Positions 26,501-36,899 of a stretch of 64,000 nucleotides of DNA are shown piece after piece. Each line of letters begins with the position of its first letter. Position 1 is the first letter of the stretch. Both the position numbers and the translations under genes were made by a program. This stretch comes from Brienomyrus brachyistius (taxonomy: Eukaryota; Chordata; Actinopteri; Osteoglossiformes; Mormyridae), in NCBI RefSeq assembly GCF_023856365.1, contig NC_064542.1:17212863-17276862 (forward strand), written 5' to 3'. The notes below the pieces were generated by a model. The model was not told the origin of the DNA and did no database searches. It was given only the letters and a program-made list of their open reading frames with translations.

Positions 26501-29500
26501 GCTAATACAGTGACGCTTTGGGAAGCGTCCAACTAGGCTGGGTTTTTAATTGCATTTTAATCTAGTGGGGAAAAGTTGAGAAAAGTAGCTAAATATGTTG
26601 TGTCAGTCAGTAATGCCAAGCCAAAGTGGCTCAGTACTGCCCATGCCCACGTTCCAGTTTCACGCCATGGACACCCTGCAGAAGAACGAGTACGACCTGG
26701 CACGTGCCATGTCCACGCTGGTGCCCCAGGGCGGCCCAGTGCTGTGTCGGGATGAGATGGAAGAATGGAGCGCCTCCGAGGCCATGCTGTTCGAAGAAGC
26801 GCTGGAGAAGTACGGCAAGGATTTCAACGACATACGCCAGGATTTTGTGAGTGTCTCACCAAGGAAGCATTAAGCCGTGGGGAGTGGGGGGGGGGGGGGG
26901 GGGGGGGGGGAGCTCTAGGTAACATGATGCTTGAAGGACTCTAGGAAACTTGACAAAGGAAGTCACTTTCATTGAATCAATATCATGATGATTAAATTAG
27001 GTTACATGTCAGTAGGACTGTCAGTATTGATTACATTAACATTTTGAATAATCTACCAATTAATTTGCTTGATTTAATCGAGTAATATATGATACATATG
27101 GCAATTGGTGCGAGGCAGGAACCGACCCTGGGTGGGCTGCCAGTTCACCTCAGGGTGCACAGTGACTCACACATGCGGTTAACGGGTCACCGAAAGATAT
27201 TTGTCGTCTTCTGTATGGAAATATTTTGTATTCCATAGAGCAGATTTTGTGCTAGAGCAAGGGATTTGTTGGCTCTGCAACAACACTAATTTATTATTTA
27301 CTTGGCTGTAGTTTATTTTGGATACATATTCATTTTTTTTGTTTTATAGCCTAAATATTGCAATATTTGTCAGAAAATGTCAAGTATAATGTCATAATAT
27401 GTTCATATATATATACATACATACACACACACGCACAACTATCAGATATATGTGGTTTTTAATATATGCTTATTATGTGCCATATTTTGTATGTGATGGG
27501 ACTAGCCTTCATTTTGGCTGCAATTACTTGAGATGCAGGATTCATGGAAAGTAAACTGAGCTAAATATTTTAAGTCAAAATGATGAGAAAGGCGGCCCAG
27601 GCTACTCTAAGAGGCTGTACGGTACATAGCTAGTAGTTGTCTCTGGCTACCCTTGCATGAATTCGGTGAATACGTGGACGTCGTCTTTTTAAGATGTTGT
27701 GTTGAGTCATGCTGCTGTGAAGTGACATTGAAGTTCTGCGATGATTACATTGTCATTCACTTTTAACATGAAGTGTTCATACACAGCTGCGGCTTTCATT
27801 CTCTTTTTATTTATGCTCTATGCTTGGTCTTCTGCCATGTCGCAAAATAATTGAGAAGGCAAATTTTAATCAATGCTTAAAAATAAGTAAATAATCAAGT
27901 GATCCAGTTTAATCAAGTAATCCTGACAGCTCTAAATGTTGGTACAGACACTCCTCTACTTACGAACTTTCAGACATACGAATGGAGAGGACCGTAGGTC
28001 AAAATTGTGTTCCTTGGGCTCCTGTTTTCCATCTGCAATTTTTTTTTTCTATGCGCCAGTTCCACCTAGTACGACTTCTGGCTGCTACTCCTGCCGCGCA
28101 GCAGCGTAGCGTTCGTACTCCCAGCATACTAGTTCTTGCATATACCCTTAAAAAGATGTTGAATAAGGACTTGCAAACATTTGAAGTTACGAACGGCCGT
28201 TCGGAAAGTAACTCATTTGTAAGTAGAGGAGCATCTGTATTTTATAGTTATGGCATCACCTGTAGGCAAAACAGGCAAAAACAGTAAGATAACCTACATG
28301 TGTTGTTGATGCTTGCTGACAGTGTCAGGGTGGGGTGCTTCTCAGTTTAGGGTAACACATCATGTTTGAATATCCCTGACAGCTGCCCTGGAAATCGCTG
28401 GCCAGTGTCGTTCAATTCTACTACATGTGGAAAACTACGGACCGCTACATTCAGCAGGTGAGCTCTCTACCTAACATATACACAGGCTCATTTGCTCTGC
28501 TGATTTATATGACAGCTCTGACACATTGTCTCATTCACAATATAACACATTAGTACATTACTTGTCAGTTTGAATTAACCGATGTTTAGCTCAACAGAAA
28601 ACTGCTGTGCTGTGTCTTTGAGGCCAAGGGAAGCTTAACCGTGAAGTGAATGTAGTGTCACTGATCGGCTGTACTCTGTCCTCACAGCTGATTGTAACTT
28701 TCAAAGAAATGCTCGTTTTTCTTCTCTTGAGCTGTATTTGGCCTCTCCATAACAGAATGCCTGATGCACTGTCAAGCTTGTTATATTTACAACTTGCTAA
28801 TAGTTAGTTGTTCTGTCTTTCTCTGTGTTCAGAAAAGGCTGAAAGCAGCAGAAGCAGACAGCAAACTGAAACAGGTTTACATCCCAACCTAGTAAGTGTC
28901 CTCTTGGGTGACGTTTTGTTCTAACTATTAGTCCGATTGTTCATCAGTCATGAACCTGTGTTCACTTGTCAGGTTCTCTGTTTGTGTAAACATTCTTGTC
29001 TTGCATCTCACCCTGAGTGTCTATCTTGTATGAGTACGTGTTCTTCAGGCATTGTTCAGTTGGTCATGGCATACTCTGCTGGGTAGAATGTTGCAGCTCA
29101 CACACGCCTTTAATAAAAATGCTTGGACAGAAACTGCAGTGTCGTGTAAATGTTCTACACTGTGTCATCGTATTATCTGTAGTGTAGAATTGTGAAGTGT
29201 CACTGTTATTTACCTATTCCTCTTTACCAGTACCAAGCCCAACCCGAACCAGATCATGGCCCCAGGCAACAAGCCTGGCATGAATGGAGCAGCAGGCTTT
29301 CAGAAAGGGCTCAGCTGCGAGAGCTGCCACAGTGAGTATCGCTCTCCAGACGTGCAACACCTGGGGCATGAACATGGCAGCATGAACAGCTGCCTTATTA
29401 AATGAGGTAGACCTACTGTGAAATTTCACACACAGTACATTGCTGACTGGAATCCTGTGGTGTGTTGGTACTTGATAACTGGGGCTTTTGTCACCCTGCT

Positions 29501-32098
29501 CTCGTACGTCCTGCAGCTGCTCAGTCACCACAGTGGTATGCCTGGGGCCCCCCCAACATGCAGTGCCGACTGTGCGCATCATGCTGGATTTACTGGAAGA
29601 AGTATGGAGGTCTGAAAACCCCCACACAGCTAGAGGGCGCCACAAGAGCAAGTTCGGTACGTATGGCATTACCAGTTTTGTGGCAGTTTAGCTATTGCAC
29701 TCTAGCTACATAGAGCTCTTTATAGTCTGGTGGAGAAGGGGTCATATTCTTTATATTTAAAGAATTGCAGGTCTCATTTTTTCTAAACAACTTAATGCCC
29801 AACAAATTTTATCATTACCAATCTATTGCCAAAGTTTGTCATCGGGCACCAATATATTTTGGGTGGTCTCTGGTAGGGCCGCATGATTCTGGATAAAATA
29901 TATTTCATTCTTTATTAGCTAATTATTGCACTGCTGTAGTTAGATGCAGTGTGGAGCCATGTCGGACACTGCTGTAGTTAGATGCAGTGTGGCTAGGTGC
30001 ACTTCTCCTGATTCAGATTTTCACTTCCCCTCTTCCCAAGGATGCCGCCCCCCGAGTTCATATGACCCGCCAGGAAGTGCAAGGCATGTCTCCCTTCACC
30101 AGTAGCGCCGGCAGGGCCAAACTGCTGGCCAAAAACCGCCAGACCTTCATCCTGCAGACCACCAAGCTAACCAGAATCGCCCGTCGGGTGTGCCAGGACA
30201 TCCTACAGCCTCGCCGTGCTGCCCGCCGCCCCTACGCCTCCATCAATGCCAATGCCGTCAAGGCAGAGTGTAAGTTATACACTTCCCGTTACCAGGATAT
30301 GACGATGCTTAAAGTGGTTGATGGCATGGGGGTGTGACTACAGTAAAAGTTGTGGACCTGAGGGAGGAAGGCAACAGTACGTTATAAATGTTTGGGTGGG
30401 CAGACTACTGACCCGTAGCCATGCCCTTGCCATGTACCACCAATATGACCACGTTCAGATACACTTTGCATGCCACTAGTTTCAGAACCACTGTTTTACA
30501 CAGTTGGAAAAAAAGCTGCTTCATACTATTTGTTTCCGTAATTTGGTTAAAGAAACTGCCTGCTGAATTTTCACTGCATTTTATAACAACCCCGGCTTGA
30601 ATTTTGAGGATGGAGTGTGGTTCATCAGCCAGCAGAATAGCCAGTTGGAGAGCTTCATTCACTCAATTTTTAGTTGACCTATTCCCATTTTTCACTCTTT
30701 TGTTTAGTTTAAGGTTTTTATTTGCAAGCAAATAATTTGGGTGTTAGTAAAGAACTAAATTACTGATCCTTCAATAGTAAGATAGTAGTGAGCCACAGGG
30801 AGTACATTAGTGAATAATGGGTATGTCACATTTGACATGGATAAATTCAACACTATAGTAAATGAATATTGGTACGGTTTCAAAATTACAGAAACGATGC
30901 GTATCGAAATCAATATTTAGAACACTATCAATTATCAATAATCAGCTGTCTCATGTCGAATCTTCATTTTTCTCTTTCAGGCATGATCCGGCTCCCTAAA
31001 GCATCTAAAACTCCTGTGAAGAACCGGCCAGTTGTTCGGCCCACTCTGGTCACCATAGTTAAAGAGCTGGGTAAGACTGACACCTGGGGCAGCTAGTCAG
31101 TTTGACGCCTGCAGTTTTGGAGACCAGTGGAGTCTTACACATGCAGTGTGAGTGATCCTCTGTCTTCACTGTCAGCTCTCCAGGCTCCTTTGAAGCTGAA
31201 GGCCCCCAGGGGGGCCCCTACCCCCATTAACCGCAACCAGGTGACGCAGCCTCGGGCAGCCAGTAACCTGCTGGGAAAGAGGACATTTGACAGTGTGAGT
31301 TGTCCAGCTGAGCTAGTATGGATCACCTGTTAGAAGCAGGTTGATTGTAACATCTTCATCCCTTTCACCAGCCATGACTTAAAGGCTTTACGGTCATCTG
31401 ATGACACTACCCCTCTGTGTTTTGCAGGTTGCTGGGCTCCCTTTTGCTGCCAATGGCAGGCCATTCACTTCTGCCATGAGGACCACCTCCCAGTCTGTCA
31501 TCAAGCGCCAGAAAGTCAACCAGGGAGATGCTCCCAACCCTGTAGTATTTGTGGCCACCAAGGACACCAGGTGGGTGTTCTCACAGGGCCATGGCAGACC
31601 TCAAAAGTACATCTGAAGAACATGCTCTAGGTGGGTCTCCCACCATACGGGTATGTAAAAGGGTTAGTATAATACCACAAAGCACTCTGATGTATAGGAT
31701 TTTATTGTACAGTGATATTGCAGCTAGCCAGTGCTTTTGTGTAAGTATGGTTTACTGAGACCTCTTAAAGCATTATTTTCAGTTCTTATCTTTTTCAACT
31801 GTTTGTATAAACCGTGCTCAGCTGTTGGACTTGATATGTCAAGAGGAGCAGTTTTTAAACTGTTCTTGGGACTTAGACAACTGGGTTCTGAGTGCATTGT
31901 TGCAAAATCCTGAGTATAGAGTGGTCTGTATGGTGCTATTTCAGAGCCCTCAGGAAACACCTGACACAGGCGGAGATGAGGAGAGCGGCCAGGAAGCCCC
32001 ACGTTGCCGTGCGGGTGAAGCTGCCAGCGTCTCTTCGCCCACTGCCAGGCCCCATCCTGCCCTCCAGCACCAACGAGCCCATTGTGCTTGAGGACTGA
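5544..32098 (+). CDS. mta2: metastasis-associated protein 2 (MTA2), NuRD subunit, 18 coding exons
   Basis: MTA2 is a scaffold of the nuclear NuRD deacetylase-remodelling complex and recruits HDAC1/2. Coding exons: 5544-5571, 20088-20155, 20821-20914, 24119-24236, 24631-24694, 24823-24940, 25250-25352, 26276-26375, 26658-26846, 28383-28457, 28833-28891, 29231-29331, 29517-29656, 30041-30269, 30981-31070, 31176-31294, 31428-31570, 31945-32098. Every junction is GT-AG and keeps phase, giving 663 aa (human about 668). The start MAANMYRVG and the end [10 protein letters not shown] match the family. BAH spans about 1-144, ELM2 about 145-255, SANT about 266-314. The GATA-type finger is C368-x2-C371-x17-C389-x2-C392. 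A basic, [19 protein letters not shown] region follows. The C-terminus is MTA2-like rather than MTA1/MTA3. Intron 1 is 14.5 kb and repeat-laden; the other introns total about 10 kb. I see no break, so the gene looks functional. Confidence 0.97.
9198..9363. mobile_element. palindromic hAT-type MITE in mta2 intron 1
   Basis: Starts CAGTGTTTCCCAACCCAGTC and ends with the inverted copy GACTGGGTTGGGAAACACTG; the arms pair over most of the 166 bp, including GGGAGCAAAAATGTG against its inverse. Flanks at 9190-9197 and 9364-9371 agree at 6 of 8 positions (TGCTAGAG/TGTAAGAG), as expected for an old 8-bp hAT target duplication. The element has no coding capacity, and the frames over it are hairpin artefacts. 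Confidence 0.75.
9665..10724 (+). mobile_element. non-autonomous hAT element with a BED-finger remnant
   Basis: The left end TAGAGCTGTCCAATTAATCA and the right end, which in reverse reads CAGAGCTGCTTGATTATGG, are imperfect inverted termini of the TAGRGCTGTC type common in fish hAT elements. Around 9950-10220 on the + strand, a short stretch translates with C-x2-C (CRICFKAV) followed by [12 protein letters not shown], the zinc-binding part of a hAT transposase BED finger. The final expected His is lost (LNLK), and the catalytic domain is absent. A (T)AATAATAAT tract precedes the right end. Confidence 0.6.
10735..12088 (-). mobile_element. Tc1-like transposon copy, inactive, with a nested SINE
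   Basis: Termini TATATTGCCAAAAGCATTGG and, in reverse, TATATTGGCAAAAGTATTGG are the inverted ends of a fish Tc1 family inserting at TA. The transposase is antisense: 11991-11668 codes the N-terminal paired-like helix-turn-helix region ([29 protein letters not shown]). The catalytic part at 11660-10800 is broken by stops and frameshifts and by the SINE at about 11310-11497. No intact DDE frame remains. Confidence 0.8.
11310..11497 (-). repeat. tRNA-derived SINE nested inside the Tc1 copy
   Basis: This segment interrupts the Tc1 sequence between CCAAACCCAGACTT and ACTTGTCCATTG, where ACTT is present on both sides. In reverse it reads GGGGGCAGCGTGTGGCTCAG then TGGGCTAAGC, a tRNA A-box head, and ends with a tail CCCCATGGGGATTAAT. 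The same tail occurs at about 15690. The head also resembles the SINE copies at 50577 and 53935. The insertion must be younger than the Tc1 copy. Confidence 0.6.
14420..14850 (+). repeat. LINE-tail or SINE-like repeat in mta2 intron 1
   Basis: The blocks CCTTCGGCTGAGATGTAAAA, ACTGGATGGTGAGCGTACTG, CCGTCGCATCGTCCAGGTGA and TAAAGTGCTTTGGGTGTCTT, then GAAAAGCACTATATACAT and ATTC repeats, are a widespread fish repeat tail that I associate with L2-type LINEs. No protein-coding part is left. Confidence 0.5.
15008..15462. mobile_element. Tigger/pogo-like MITE
   Basis: Left end CAGTAAACTCCATTTATAAC; right end in reverse CAGTAAAATCCCATTATAAT; both flanked by TA (15006-15007, 15463-15464). The interior is full of GTTATA-type words (CCGTTATATCCAAAG, GTTATAGCCGAAC). 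There is no transposase. Terminal sequence and TA target fit the pogo/Tigger group. Confidence 0.65.
15665..15965 (-). repeat. tRNA-derived SINE copy
   Basis: In reverse it has a head GTGGCTCCACAGCCTCAGCC with CTCTGTGCCAGTGATCAGAA and a B-box-like CTGTTTGAGCCCC, and ends ACTCCATGGGGATTAACGAA. The tail equals that of the nested SINE at 11310. Degenerate, no duplication found. Confidence 0.55.
16812..18600 (-). pseudogene. CR1-like LINE reverse transcriptase remnant, antisense in mta2 intron 1
   Basis: Four antisense frame pieces follow each other: 18587-18315, 18085-17885, 17804-17565 and 17564-17040. They show LINE reverse-transcriptase features: [20 protein letters not shown], then [18 protein letters not shown], then the active-site block degraded to FSDNTKVGG (expected FADDTK), then the thumb/C-terminal part ending [11 protein letters not shown]. 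Frameshifts at the joins and the lost catalytic Asp mean it is dead. The 3' UTR runs to about 16812. Jockey/CR1 group is likely; I cannot fix the exact clade. Confidence 0.8.
18730..19145. mobile_element. hAT end fragments
   Basis: TAATCAAGCAACCGTAACAG then CTCTA (about 18829-18853) reads in reverse as TAGAGCTGTTACGGTTGCTT, a hAT terminus like those at 9665 and 27013. AAATTGATATTTTTCCCACC then CCTA (about 19120-19142) is a second hAT-type end. I could not match left ends to either, so both are treated as fragments. Confidence 0.35.
21731..22851. mobile_element. hAT element with perfect 8-bp target duplication in mta2 intron 3
   Basis: An exact duplication GTACCAGG sits at 21723-21730 and 22852-22859. 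The inverted ends are TAGGGCTGGGCAATAT and, in reverse, TAGGACTGGGTGATAT (13 of 16 identical). Length is 1121 bp. No transposase frame, so non-autonomous. A second foldback element (22028-22195) is inserted inside it. Confidence 0.85.
22028..22195. mobile_element. foldback MITE nested in the hAT element
   Basis: The inverted ends GGGGTATTTCACCAAGCAG and, in reverse, GGGGATATTTCACTAAGCAG continue through ATTTCTTATTTAGCC / ATTTCTTGCTTAGCC. The same family recurs at 59673-59833. About 168 bp, non-coding. Confidence 0.6.
23149..23295. repeat. two long poly-C tracts
   Basis: A run of 19 C at 23149-23167 and a run of 22 C at 23274-23295, 106 bp apart in mta2 intron 3. A TG-rich microsatellite follows at about 23418-23540. 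The 227-aa frame across these runs (22881-23564) is low-complexity and not a gene. Confidence 0.85.
25638..25755. repeat. GTT/ATT trinucleotide tract
   Basis: Imperfect TTG, TTA and TAG triplet repeats in mta2 intron 7. Confidence 0.75.
26886..26910. repeat. uninterrupted G25 run just after an mta2 splice donor
   Basis: Twenty-five consecutive G on the coding strand, starting 40 bp after the exon 9 donor at 26847. On pre-mRNA this could form a quadruplex close to the 5' splice site, or be a tract whose length varies between individuals or assemblies. Confidence 0.85.
27013..27934. mobile_element. non-autonomous hAT element in mta2 intron 9
   Basis: Left end TAGGACTGTCAGTATTGATT; right end in reverse TAGAGCTGTCAGGATTACTT. 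This matches the TAGRGCTGTC terminus seen at 9665. The flanking 8-mers CATGTCAG and AATGTTGG agree at only 5 of 8 positions, so the insertion is old or the boundary is slightly off. No transposase. Confidence 0.6.
27945..28237. mobile_element. Tigger-like MITE
   Basis: CAGACACTCCTCTACTTACG at the left and, in reverse, CAGATGCTCCTCTACTTACA at the right, each flanked by TA (27943-27944, 28238-28239). 293 bp, non-coding. The terminal sequence is that of Tigger-type elements. The 101-aa frame here is chance. Confidence 0.75.
29929..29992. repeat. 26-bp direct repeat upstream of mta2 exon 14
   Basis: CACTGCTGTAGTTAGATGCA plus GTGTGG occurs at 29929-29954 and again, identical, at 29967-29992, with a 12-bp spacer. 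It ends 48 bp before exon 14 (30041), so it overlaps the branch-point region. Confidence 0.85.
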
Positions 32099-34050
32099 GC
32101 AGCCTGCCATCATACATATTGTCGTTGTCTTTTTTGTTATTCTCCCTTCCTGGGAAATGTCTACTTTCTAAAACCCTATAGTGTGCAGACTGTAATCCCA
32201 AACGCATTCGCCAACCCACTTGCACACGTTACCCCAATAGGTATTGTTTTTTTTTTTTGGACTTTTAAATCATTTTATTACTGTCATTTCAAATTTTTAA
32301 ATAACAATTTTAACACGTATAAAGAATTGTGCTCATGTTCAAATCGTTAAAGCACACTTTTTCCTTCAGGTCTTTTTTGTGTAAATATTTTCTGATTTTG
32401 AGATGTTACACTTGGGATGGTGGGTGGTAAGGGGGGGTATTTTGACATTTGGATGAAATTTTTATGCTTGGTGGCAATGGATTTGCCCCCCTGTTCCCCT
32501 GTCATATTTTTCAGTGAACTAAGAGTGAATAACTGCCACCATCTCTGTAGAATTAATAATAATTTGTTTTTAGCAGGCTTTACGAAACACCACCACCCCC
32601 CCACCACCCCCCCAAAAAAAAAACAAAAAAAAACTCTCCTCTCCCTTTGTGTTAGAAAATACATTGTGAGTATGACTCGGTGAAGATGCCATAATCTGAT
32701 AAAGGGAAAAAATAAAAAACTTTAACCCACCCACATCCAAACAAATATACTCTTAGCCCTCACTGGTATTAGAATCTTGTTAACAGATGTGGCAAAATCT
32801 GTTGCCATTCTTAAAATTTGTAAATTGGCTGTATTATCCCTATTGTGGATATGGTACCAGGCGTTTATATTGAAAACGGACCTATTGTAGCAGTTTTGCT
32901 ATGGACCGTTTATCTTAAGGTTAATTCTCCTTATAATTAGTTTGACTACCAGGTCCAGTCGGATAATTTTCCTCTCATGGAATCTGTTCAGACTCAAGTT
33001 GAATGACTTTATAATGTGTGAAAGTGTATCTAGAGGGTGAAACTCGGGCTATGGATTTTCCACCACCTATGGGTGGAAGTTTGTTCCCTGTGGGAAAGAT
33101 TGACCAGCAAGTGCTACTGGGTTCAGTGGACATATGGAACGAGCACGGTGTCTGATGCTGGCAAATGGTAACGTGCTCAGTACTGAACAGCTAGCTGAAA
33201 TTCTCGGAGAAACGTGAAGATTTGTGGAAGTGGGTGAAGATGAGGACATGCTGGTGTGGTATGGCTGCATAACACGTAAAACCATCCCGTTGGATGCACT
33301 TATGCTAATGTGCTGGGGGTGTCAGCCTTTGCAGAAGGAAATGCACCTGCCTGCAAGGCTAATGGCAGAAGTTTGAAGATGGACCATGCATTTGAGGATT
33401 TGGTGAAAGCCTAAGCATACCTTCACACCTGACGTGACTTGCTGGCCAATTGATGTTTGCACCACTGAGCACTGAGATTTCCACTCGGACCAAGAAAGCC
33501 TGCAGAGGAGATTATCCGTTATTGTTAGAGTGGTGAAAGGAGCTGAACCAGGCCCTGGTTGTCTTCCTCAGGGATACCCCCCTCCCCCCAGCAGCTGACC
33601 TGGATCATGGTTGCCTTGTTTCTTCATCAGCAGGTGACAAATTTAAAATGATTAATTGGTTAAGGTTGCTATTCCATGGTCCATTTTGCACTTTTGATTC
33701 GAGCATCCAGAGGTAGGTTAGGAATTTCTTTGGAAGATTAACCTAAAGTGTTTTTTTGAGATTAATCTGCGCAGACTGAGAAGCCAGCTGAAAGCAAATT
33801 GGCAGGACAGACCGTTTAGGAACAAAGTGGAATCTGGAGTATTCTGTTCTTTTAATTGTAGAGGAGTTTAATATATGGAACTTGTAATTGGTCTGCATTA
33901 CCAGATGCGGGGAATGTGGGTATGAGTTCAGAAACGGGGAGTGGATTTTGTACGCTAGAGAAATATGCTACAATTTTTTTTTTTAATTCCAGTGTCTATG
34001 TACCTTATTAATGTATCTTGAGATAAGAAATAAAGGTTTTTTTCTTCTTG
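32099..34050 (+). promoter_or_regulatory. mta2: mta2 3' UTR with two poly(A) signals
   Basis: After the TGA at 32096-32098 there is no coding sequence to about 34050. AATAAA occurs at 32711-32716 and at 34029-34034, the latter followed by a T-rich GTTTTTTTCTTCTTG stretch, so a short (about 0.6 kb) and a long (about 1.95 kb) 3' UTR are both possible. Confidence 0.6.
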
Positions 34051-35531
34051 ACGTGCAAATTTTCTTTATGTACATTTTTTGTGTGAAAATTGTTACAAGT
34101 TTCTCATACTTTTGACAAGTGCATGTTTTAATGTTTCAGCTATAAAAAAAATGTAGCCGATGGCCAGTAATTCCGTTCTGGATCAGTCGAGTCTCACGGC
34201 TTTGTCAAACGTCAGTTCACTTTTTACAGCATAGCACGGAGGAAACGACGTTTCATTGCTGCATATTTTGGAACATCGTATAATGGTATCTTCCTCCTTT
34301 AGAATGCTTCAGTCGATGCAACCTTTGAAATATTGTTCCAACCGACTCATTTTCTGAAGATGCGTGTCATGAATGTCAACATGGATGCCTAACTTTGCCT
34401 AAACTTAGTTTTAAATGTCAGACAATTTGTTCCTTCTGTATTGAACAAAATATAAATGCAACAACCATTTCAAAGTCTTTTGATGAAAAGAAATGAATTT
34501 CCAATCTCTGAAATGTGATTCATTGGACTCTTTTGTTCAATGCCAACCCGAAAATAAGGTGGCTCGTGGAACACAATCCCCATCTTTATGTCTGCTGTTA
34601 TCACCGTCTACCCTGCCTGTAGCAGTGACACACGGAGCGTTGATCAGGTTGCGGATTCTGCCTTGTGTAATGTCCCACTGTTCACGCTGTACACGCGCCG
34701 ATCCAGTGTATGCAGACCACGTGGTCTACGATTGTGAATCAGGTTGGGCGTACGGCCAGAATCTATAAAAGGCTATTGAAAATGGCGTATGGAAGAGAAA
34801 TGACTCTGCCAATAGACCCCCACCGACAATGCCACTGGCACAGTCCGACAAAACTTGAGACATTTGAGCCATTGTGCTGCTCAGTAAAAATTGTACATTT
34901 TAGAGTGCCCTTTCACTTTCCATAATAAGTATTTCCTGTGTAGTGACCATGATGCTCAATCAACGTGTTGATATGCCATATACTTTTAGTAGATGATCAA
35001 TTCTTTAAAATTAAATTAACCTTTTATTTTACACAATTTGAAAGACATACGCTCTTTGTCTACAAAAAAATCTAGATTTTCAAACTTCCGTAAAAGATGC
35101 AGTTTTAATTGTGCTCATATCATTTACATGAACTACATGCAAGTTGAATATTCTAATCAAGCTAACTGTTTAATTAAATTACCCAGGCGCGACATTAACA
35201 AAGAATACACCTTAGTGTTTTCCCCCATATAGCGGCAAATGTTTATTACAGCACTATCTATGCTGTGCGAACCAATTAAGGACATTCACCTGGCGCTTCT
35301 AATCTTGCTGGCTATCAGACGCTCCTCTTGACGTATCAAATACAGCAGCTGAGCGCGGTTTATACGAAATTGCCTTTCGATGTACGTAAAACGTCAATGG
35401 TGCTTTTTTTTAGTTGCTGTAGGGGAGTGTAAGCTAATTAGTAAGACCTGCTGGGAATTGACTGTGGGGCAGCTACTGATCTACTGAAGATCTCTTTTGT
35501 CCGATAATTCAGAGTGGACTTGACTTCAGTT
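34051..35531. other. intergenic region between mta2 and the cth1-like gene
   Basis: No gene recognised. The last 200 bases must include the promoter and 5' UTR of the downstream CCCH-finger gene; a TTTATAC at about 35359-35365 and TGACGTA/ACGTCA words near 35330 and 35391 are candidate core and CRE-like elements but unproven. Confidence 0.4.
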
Positions 35532-36899
35532 ATGTCTGAGGAGGAGGTGGGTTATTATTTTTTTTATATATATATATATATATGTGTGTGTTTTAATATG
35601 TCGTGCCTGCAGAACACCTCTATTGTAGTTCTTGAAGGGGCTTTCTTAATTTGAGTAGTTTTCCCTACTTAATTAATCCAATGGTACATCAGTACATCAA
35701 TTTGTTCCTGTTTTGTGAGATAAGAATGGTTTGGTTGTTAGTTTCTAAATCTTAAGTAAGGCTGTTAACCCCTGCTTTCTCAAACGTGTGGTGCTTTGAA
35801 TAAAAACGTCTGCTAAAGAAACTTAAATACAAATTCTTGTGGAATTTCAAAAAAGTACGTAATTGTGAACACACAAACATATGCTTCAAAAAGTGAAAAA
35901 ACCACAGACGTACTACAAACAGATTTTCGTTTCATTTAGGTTGCAGACCTGTTGCTCACCCCTTACCCAGAAGATGAGGACAGTGAGGAGTCCCTGTTTC
36001 CAGTTGAACCTCTGCACTGGTCTGGCCTGTCCTTGGCAGAGGCTCTGCTGCCGCTGGTGGAATCCCCCGTGTCCTCCCATGTGCCCCAGTCGCCATGGCT
36101 GTGCTCGACGCGCTACAAGACGGAGTTGTGTAGCCGCTATGCTGAGACCGGTTCCTGCAAGTATGCTGAGCGCTGTCAGTTTGCCCATGGTCTCCATGAC
36201 CTACGCGTGCCCTCCCGCCACCCCAAGTACAAGACAGAGCTGTGTCATGCTTTCCACACTGTTGGCTACTGTGCTTATGGTGCCCGCTGCCTCTTTGTGC
36301 ACGGACCCGAGGAGCAGAGGCAGGTCAGGCCGCGGCGCCGCAACATCCCCTGCCGTACCTTCCGCTCCTTTGGTGTGTGTCCGTTTGGTGCCCGCTGCAA
36401 CTTTCTGCATGTTGATGTTGGTGATGAGGAGGATGAGAATGGTAAGCATGGGTGCCCACAGCATAAAGGGGGCCGTCAGCCTGGCACTCTGTGCCGCACT
36501 TTCAGCTCCTTTGGCTTCTGCCTGTACGGGACCCGCTGTCGCTTCCAGCACAGAGTTCCAGCAGCCAACTCTGCTGGAGGCCCGGACTGCAGTCTGGGTG
36601 TTTCCTGTGCACAGCGGCTGGCTGGGAGAGCCCTGTCCCTAGCCTCAGACTTGCTGTCTTCACCTGATTCATCCTCTTCCCCTTCTCCATCTGCTTTGAC
36701 TTCACCTGTATACTTGGATGACTCTTGTACCCTTACCCCACCAATAGCCTCTTCTGTCCCACTGGGCCACAATGCATTCACTTTCTCCAGCCAACACCTG
36801 AATGACCTCCTCCTGCCTCTGGCCTGGAGGTTGAAGCAGCTGGAAAGTACTCCTGCAAGGGTCAATAGCTCCCCAGGTGTGGAGGGTAAAAGCATTTAG
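35532..36899 (+). CDS. cth1: CTH1-like four-finger CCCH zinc-finger protein (ZFP36/tristetraprolin family)
   Basis: Two exons, 35532-35546 (MSEEE) and 35940-36899, give 324 aa. A tiny first coding exon and one large second exon is the gene structure of the ZFP36 family. Four fingers, each C-x8-C-x5-C-x3-H, lie at C69-H88, C107-H126, C143-H162 and C190-H209. Fingers 1 and 2 carry the YKTELC leads and the 18-residue linker of the tristetraprolin tandem finger, which binds AU-rich RNA and promotes mRNA decay. Two extra fingers are the hallmark of fish CTH1; mammalian ZFP36 proteins have two. An acidic stretch (GDEEDEN) separates fingers 3 and 4. The C-terminal half is Ser/Pro-rich, consistent with phosphorylation control. 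The name rests on the four fingers; another ZFP36-like paralogue is possible. RNA decay is inferred. Confidence 0.85.

Noticed and set aside
35881..36642. 253-aa frame overlapping the CCCH gene
   Set aside because: It is another reading frame of the cth1-like exon 2; the four-finger frame is the real one.
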